In this document: positions 58,481 to 64,000 of the stretch, piece after piece | How the letters are laid out: the number at the start of each line of letters is the position of its first letter | Numbering within the stretch: position 1 is the stretch's first letter | From: Dreissena polymorpha | Lineage: Eukaryota > Mollusca > Bivalvia > Myida > Dreissenidae | Reading direction: 5' to 3' | Assembly: GCF_020536995.1 (NCBI RefSeq) | Contig: NC_068366.1 | Span: forward strand, 18,623,299 to 18,687,298 | DNA length: 64,000 nt | Program-made: the position numbers and the translations under genes | Notes under the pieces: model-generated | The model's database searches: none | Told to the model about the DNA's origin: nothing | Seen by the model: the letters and a program-made list of their open reading frames with translations, nothing else

Positions 58481-60990
58481 TATGTCTTTGCCAGGATAAT
58501 AGCATTTTCAGAGATCGGGATATTTTTTGCTCTGATGGGATTACTGCCCCATAGATGAAAAAAACAATGGGCACTTACAAAGTTGAATGGGTACTTAGCA
58601 AAAATTAATGGGCACTTCTCAAGATTTATTTCCGGTAAAAATTACAGACAATAGGAAAATCAGTTCAGTAAAGTTGCGACCACATCAAATTTATTTCCGA
58701 GTCTGTGACGCAACTATATTGTTTAATATGTTAATTATATTAAACAAACCCGATATTATAGTAGATTAAAATAGAAATACCTTGCAATCTGATAATAAGT
58801 ATAAATAATCCAATAAAACACTGCCATTATTTACGATATGCGTGTTGAGAATTTTGTCAACACGGGCGTCCGCCATAGTTAGGAACTATACAGAAATTTT
58901 GTAAATCGGAACAAATCGGTATATCTCGGAAAATCATTGATAAATGTATTCGTTGTTTCAATGCTTAATAGGGCCAAGTAATTTCGGCAAATCGGAACCC
59001 AACTTGCGTAAAACACTTGCTCAATTAACCGTTGAACTCCACCTCCGTTCTCTGCAAAAGATTCGAAGGTGGAGCTATGCATTGAGGAACAAACACACGA
59101 TTGGTTCGGCATGTTGATTGCTAGACAAAGGGAGCCAATTTTGTCGACGAGAAATTTGTCGCTTTATTGCTTCAGACAGGAAGCAGCTTTCCTTTGATGA
59201 CGTCAAACTGTAAATTCACACAGAGTGCAAATTTTTGGAAGACTTTAACTGACTCTTTGCTTACAATTCCAGTAAAAAAAAGAACACTTGCTCATATTAA
59301 ACTTTGGATTAAATTATCAAAATAAAGCAAAAGCGAAGTTACAAATATGTTAAAATATATTAAATTAATTCGCGTCAGTTCAAATAAGACGTTTTGCGTT
59401 GTAAATCAATGAGTTCTCATGACAACAACAACTTTAACAAACATTACCGCGACGACGCGGGGATCGATCTACCTCGATTTTTTCATGAACGATCTCATAA
59501 GTCGAGTAAGAGCGAGCAAATAATTTGTGTAAGAGCAATTTATCTTATATAAGATTTATGCAACGGAGATCGCATTGCGTAATGGTGCGCATCGAATTAC
59601 GGAAATGATGCGCAGTTTTTTGTTTTAATGGGAAAAGAACGCACTGCGCACCTTTATCCCAGTCTCTGCATTTTAGAGCAATTGTTGTTTATTTCTGCAA
59701 AAGGTTTGATCAACAACATGTTTATTATTATTTATGGATATATGATCGTTTTTCAAACTATCCAGAAATTTATAATTATGCTGAATGCTTTTTGTCACAT
59801 CTATGTCTGGTGAAAATGTGGGATTAAAAATAGAAGCCGTGCAGAATTATTTTTAGATAAACAATTTTATCGATACCATACCTTTTTTTTTTTTACAAAT
59901 CATCAATTTGGAAATGCCTGATATGGGTTGATGGTAAACAAATATGTTAAATATATAAATTTGAAGCATGAACCTAATATTTAAAAGAATAAACAAGAAA
60001 TAGTTTTTTATTATATTGTCCTTTGAACATCCAAGGTATTTTTATTTTTCTGTTTGTTCTATACAAAAGTGCTTGAAATTGTATTACAACAATAAAAAAA
60101 TATCAGCATAAAATATAAGTAAAGAAATTAAATGATCAATACACATTCGTTTTTGCTATGGCCGTCTTTTAATTCGATATTCAGTACCCCAACCACCATT
60201 TAACCATTGCCTTATTTGTTATACATCATAGATGTTATTTCTCATTTTCCACGTATATTTTTGTAATTATTGCAAGCAATTTTATAATTATATCATATGA
60301 ATATATATTTTACAAAAATGAGGACAACTTTAACGCATCAATTAATATTTAGTTTATCTTGGGTTTTACGACAAAATAAAGAGAGCAACATTTACAGAAA
60401 ACAAAAAACATAGTATTACTAAAGTGATAAAATAAATCTAAAAATTCGGATTCACTAGTACATCAAAAATGTAAACCTGAAGTTTTTTAATTGTCAAGAA
60501 ATGTGTCCAACTAATTGTAACATTTTATTGAATTTCAGAGTATTGTTCTTCTAAAACATTAGCCTTGTAGTATAATGACTTCAATAGACTACGATTGGCG
60601 CAACTACCAAACTGGCACAAATTCTGGAATATTAATACACCTCAATAATTATTTATCATAGTACATGTTATATGTTACTATAATAATATCAATTGTTCTG
60701 TGACAACACCTGACCTGAAGACTGACAAAATTACTAATCATCATCAACATAAATACTAGTTATCATACGGCTTGTTTTTTTAAATGGTGCTATCTTGGGT
60801 GCATTAAAATGTCATATGTTCATAAAAATAACATTATTAAGTTGTTAATTACGAAAGATGAACTATATGAATATGCTCTTCTTCTTGCCAAGATATAAAC
60901 TGCCATGGCTTAATCAACCATTCACAGAAAAAATGGAAATATTACTTTTTTAATAGTGTTTATATCAATGTGTTATTTTCCTCTTGAAGA
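58481..60990. other. No gene or DHX29 exon seen (2.5 kb)
   Basis: I looked for a continuation of DHX29 (phase-1 acceptor followed by an acidic, Pro/Lys-rich linker) and found none. The stretch is AT-rich. Short frames such as 59628-59813 have no support. Confidence 0.5.
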
Positions 60991-60991
60991 G

Positions 60992-63878
60992 CTATTGCAA
61001 TTCCATAACAGTTATTTTATTGTTATTATTTTGTCCCACAATGATCTGGTGAGTGTTGGTATTGTAGCAGACAGACAATGGTCCTCTTAATCCATCTTTT
61101 TTTGAAGCAAGAGTCGCCAGCTTCTTTCTTCCCTCATGATCCACCTGTATCACAGTAACGGAGCCATGTACGCAGACAAGGACCTGTCCTGCAGGTGTTA
61201 CATGTAGCCCATTTGGGTAGTGTAGAAAAGAGTCAGTGAAGGTCGACAGATGGGCTCCATCTTTGGCCAGAGTGAGAAGCTTGTGGTTTGTGATGTTAGT
61301 GACAAAGATCCGTTCACCATCAGGACTTAGTGCACATTTGAACACTACAAAATATAAAACATGTTTGATAATTACAGGTAGAAATAATGACATAAACACT
61401 TTAACAACATCTAAAAATAATCTCATGAAAGATCATGAGTGTTTTTTTATTATCCACAGTACAGCAGGTATCATATTTTATGTTTAAATAATGATATATA
61501 AATATGAATTAAATGCTCAATATCTTTAATATCCTATATATAACAACAATACATTAACCTGTCCAGTCACCTCCTGTATCCTCATAAATCTTTTTCGCAA
61601 GTGTCCCAGTCAGTGGGTAATGGTAGAGAGCAGTGTAATCAGTGATATACAATGCTCCCTGATGGTGGGCAATGCCAACAGCATAATGCGATAACTCCAT
61701 TTTCCTCCCAATCACCAGCTGCCCATTACTAATAGAGATAAACTGTACATCACACATAACAGTAACAGCCACCTCACTGGACGTGATTGGGCAAATGTCT
61801 AATGGAGGATCAGACACATCACAGTGACTGGACACATTGCAACTTTTGTCTAACAGTATCACCTTCTTATTTGTGTTATCTACAACAATGACATGACCAC
61901 TAGGAAGACTGCAAATGCCAGTGATGCTGCAAGTCGAAGCTTTGTCACTTGGTATTTTCACATTATACTCGGACTTGCTCCTCATTGTCAACACCTGGTC
62001 TGGATTCATCTTAGCTGTGAGAGACTGCTTTTTGACTGATTCAGAAATTAGATCCAAATTGGTACATTGTCTGAAATAGCAACATCAATCGCAGTAATCA
62101 ATTATCAAGTAGACACATTAAATATCTAGGTGAAATAAATATTATACATTATATTAGGGTTAAATTGACAGTGCTTAAAGGAAGGTGTGTTCATATTTAT
62201 GTACATTTTGAATGTAATTCAGTCTTAGTCGTCCCCTACCAATGAAAACCATTATCAATTACAGAATATGAATTATAAACAATGAATGTCCCATTTTTAG
62301 CTCGGCTGTTTTCGGAGAAAACCCGAGGTATTGTAATAGCCAGCTTGTCGTCCGCTGTCCGCTGTAGGCATCGTGCTAAAACCTTAATATTGGCTCTAAA
62401 ATCAAAGTGCTTCCACCTACAACTTTGAAACTTCATATGTAGATGCACCTTGATGAGTTCTACATGCCACACCCATTTTTGGGTCACTAGGTCAAAGGTC
62501 AAGGTCACTGTGACCTTTAATATAAAACTTTAACATAGGCTCTAAAGTCAAAGTGCTTCCATCTACAACTTTGAAACTTCATATGTAGATTCACCTTGAT
62601 GAGTTCTACACGCCACACCCATTTTTGGGTCACTAGGTCATAGGTCAAGGCCACTATGACCTCTAATATAAAACCTTAACATAGGCTTCTTTCTGTCCAT
62701 CTTTCCGTCTGTCAGGAGCCATATCTTGGAAGTGCTTTGGGGGATTTGATTGAAACTTGGTATGAGTATATATATGATAAGAGGATGATGCACACCAAAT
62801 GGCATTGTACACCATCTGTTAATAATGGAGTTATGGCCCTTTGTATCTTAAAAAATGCTTTTTTGAGTGTCAAATATAACCCTTTTGTGTCCAGAAGCAT
62901 ATTTGCGGGGGATATCAATTCAACGAATTTGCTTGTTACTCTTAGTTTTCCGACTCTTAAATTATATTTATTTTTTAAATAATTGAAAATTCAGATATGA
63001 AAAAATATACAGGTATCCAAATATTAAGAGACAGGTATATTATGTTTAATTGTTTGTCAATAATTATATTGAAATAAAAATAATAAATTAATGTGCAATA
63101 ATTGTATTGTGTTGTGCTCTTCTTTCTCTGCTTTGAAAAAAAAACAAGTTCATAAGTTGTATAGGTTCAAATCTTTGCAATCTCTAACTTTAAATGGTAT
63201 TAAAAAGGGTAAAAACTTACTGCCTTCTTAATAGGATACCTTTTCAAATGCTGTTGGATGAAACCATTGTTTATTACTGGCATAAATGGTGTTAATTTGT
63301 TAATGTTTTATAACATCAATCCGGCTGTAAAAACACATTATTGACGAGTCACCAGATAAGCGAAAACATGGAAAAATCTGTTAATATACATGTAGCTCTA
63401 TAAAAGATACTGTTTGAAAATTTGAATGAATTTAGTTAAGAGTCACGAAAAAGAAACTATTTTGGCTCATAAAGGGGTTGTATAAAAATTAGAGTGTGCA
63501 AAAACTTAAAGTAATTACAGTAACTGTAGTTCTCAGTTTCACTTACCTGTGATTCAGTAAAACACAATAAGAGCAGCACAGCTGACTGTGGTCCTGACAG
63601 AACATTTTCAGTTTCTTGCTGTGGTGAAGATCACATTTCAGTGGAAAATCCTCCATTGTCTTTGTTAAAGGCCATTTGTTTGTTTCTCCTCTTCTATATT
63701 TCAAATGGTTTACAAATATATGATCATGATGATGAAGGCATTCTTCACAAAAACACTTCAAACATGTTTCACAAAAAATTTCAGCACTTGCTTCTATATT
63801 TTTACTTTCGCAAGGGCTACACAAAAAGTCCTTCACTAAATCTGAAGATTTATGAACTGAATCTACAGAAGTTGCCAT
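60992..63878 (-). CDS. B-box / NHL-type protein of the TRIM superfamily, lacking RING and coiled coil
   Basis: Three exons, 63547-63878, 61559-62070 and 60992-61344, give 398 aa. Residues 20-58 form a B-box-1-like zinc site (CSPC, CETC, CEEC, HHH). Residues 82-113 are a B-box 2 with C82, H85, C94, H97, C102, C105 and the NHRQC end. From about 150 on the chain follows the six-bladed NHL-like pattern of mollusc TRIM2/TRIM71-type proteins (CSLPSGHVIVVDNTNKKV, GIAHHQGALYITD, KCALSPDGERIFVTN, YPNGLHVTPAGQVLV). There is no RING, so no ubiquitin ligase activity of its own is expected. The roughly 150-200 residue coiled coil usual between B-box and propeller is reduced to about 30 residues. Start at the first ATG (MATSVDSVHK). 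Splice phases are 2 then 1. Antisense to DHX29. Role unknown; innate-immune or RNA-binding roles are known for relatives only. Confidence 0.9.
62290..62720. repeat. Tandem ~150-bp units with GTCACTAGGTCAAAGGTC motif
   Basis: Two units of AAGTGCTTCC(A)-ACAACTTTGAAACTTCATAT-CACCTTGATGAGTTCTAC-TTTTTGGGTCACTAGGTCA lie in intron 1 of the B-box/NHL gene, preceded by TTTTAGCTCGGCTGTTTTCG. This is a common bivalve repeat type as I recall it. Confidence 0.65.
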
Positions 63879-64000
63879 TTTCAAAGGGCGTTGAGAACTG
63901 TCTTCTATGTAAAAGTTGTGAATTCACTATTATTTTGACTACTTTTATGAAATACAATTCGTGATAACAAAACCAGAATGTGTTGCAAATTGACAGGCAC

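Overview
The window looks like nuclear DNA of a bivalve mollusc. Support is spliced genes with GT-AG introns, AT-rich noncoding DNA crowded with small inverted-repeat elements and tRNA-derived SINEs, a B-box/NHL gene of the type expanded in bivalves, and a sorbitol dehydrogenase that keeps the structural-zinc cysteines vertebrates lost. One dominant short element, with a CAGATTAGCCTGTGC-type core, reminds me of dreissenid mussels (zebra or quagga). That genus is recall, not a test.

Left third (1-20,900). A 3.0-kb element with roughly 450-bp inverted arms (811-3811), several miniature inverted-repeat elements, and a hAT-like 2-kb element (5774-7834) lead up to copy A of an unnamed secreted protein family (7907-12289, four exons, + strand). 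About 7 kb follows with SINEs and tandem repeats but no gene I can see. Then comes an intronless orphan gene with its own TATA box, uORF and poly(A) signal (19029-20868).

Middle (20,900-47,100). A complete eight-exon sorbitol dehydrogenase lies on the minus strand (23447-30666). It has a 15-unit ACGTGCGCACGT palindrome array in one intron and a partial duplication of its exon 3 in another. A THAP-encoding transposon remnant follows. Copies B (35341-37062) and C (44053-47059) of the secreted family are both on the minus strand and about 7 kb apart, separated by a decayed LINE and several inverted-repeat elements. All three family members keep the same four-exon layout and intron phases (2, 1, 1), so they are a local cluster made by duplication, with A inverted relative to B and C.

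Right third (47,100-64,000). The first four coding exons of the translation-initiation helicase DHX29 run on the plus strand (48881-57257). Transposons and a 28-bp tandem repeat sit very close to its splice sites. No later DHX29 exon is visible. An antisense three-exon B-box/NHL gene (60992-63878) lies downstream, probably nested in a long DHX29 intron. The genes in this window show no common pathway.

The best candidate for something undescribed is the three-member secreted family: gene models could be rebuilt completely, but I cannot name the fold or function. Exon coordinates are hand-derived from splice signals and reading-frame continuity. Nothing was searched or aligned by program.
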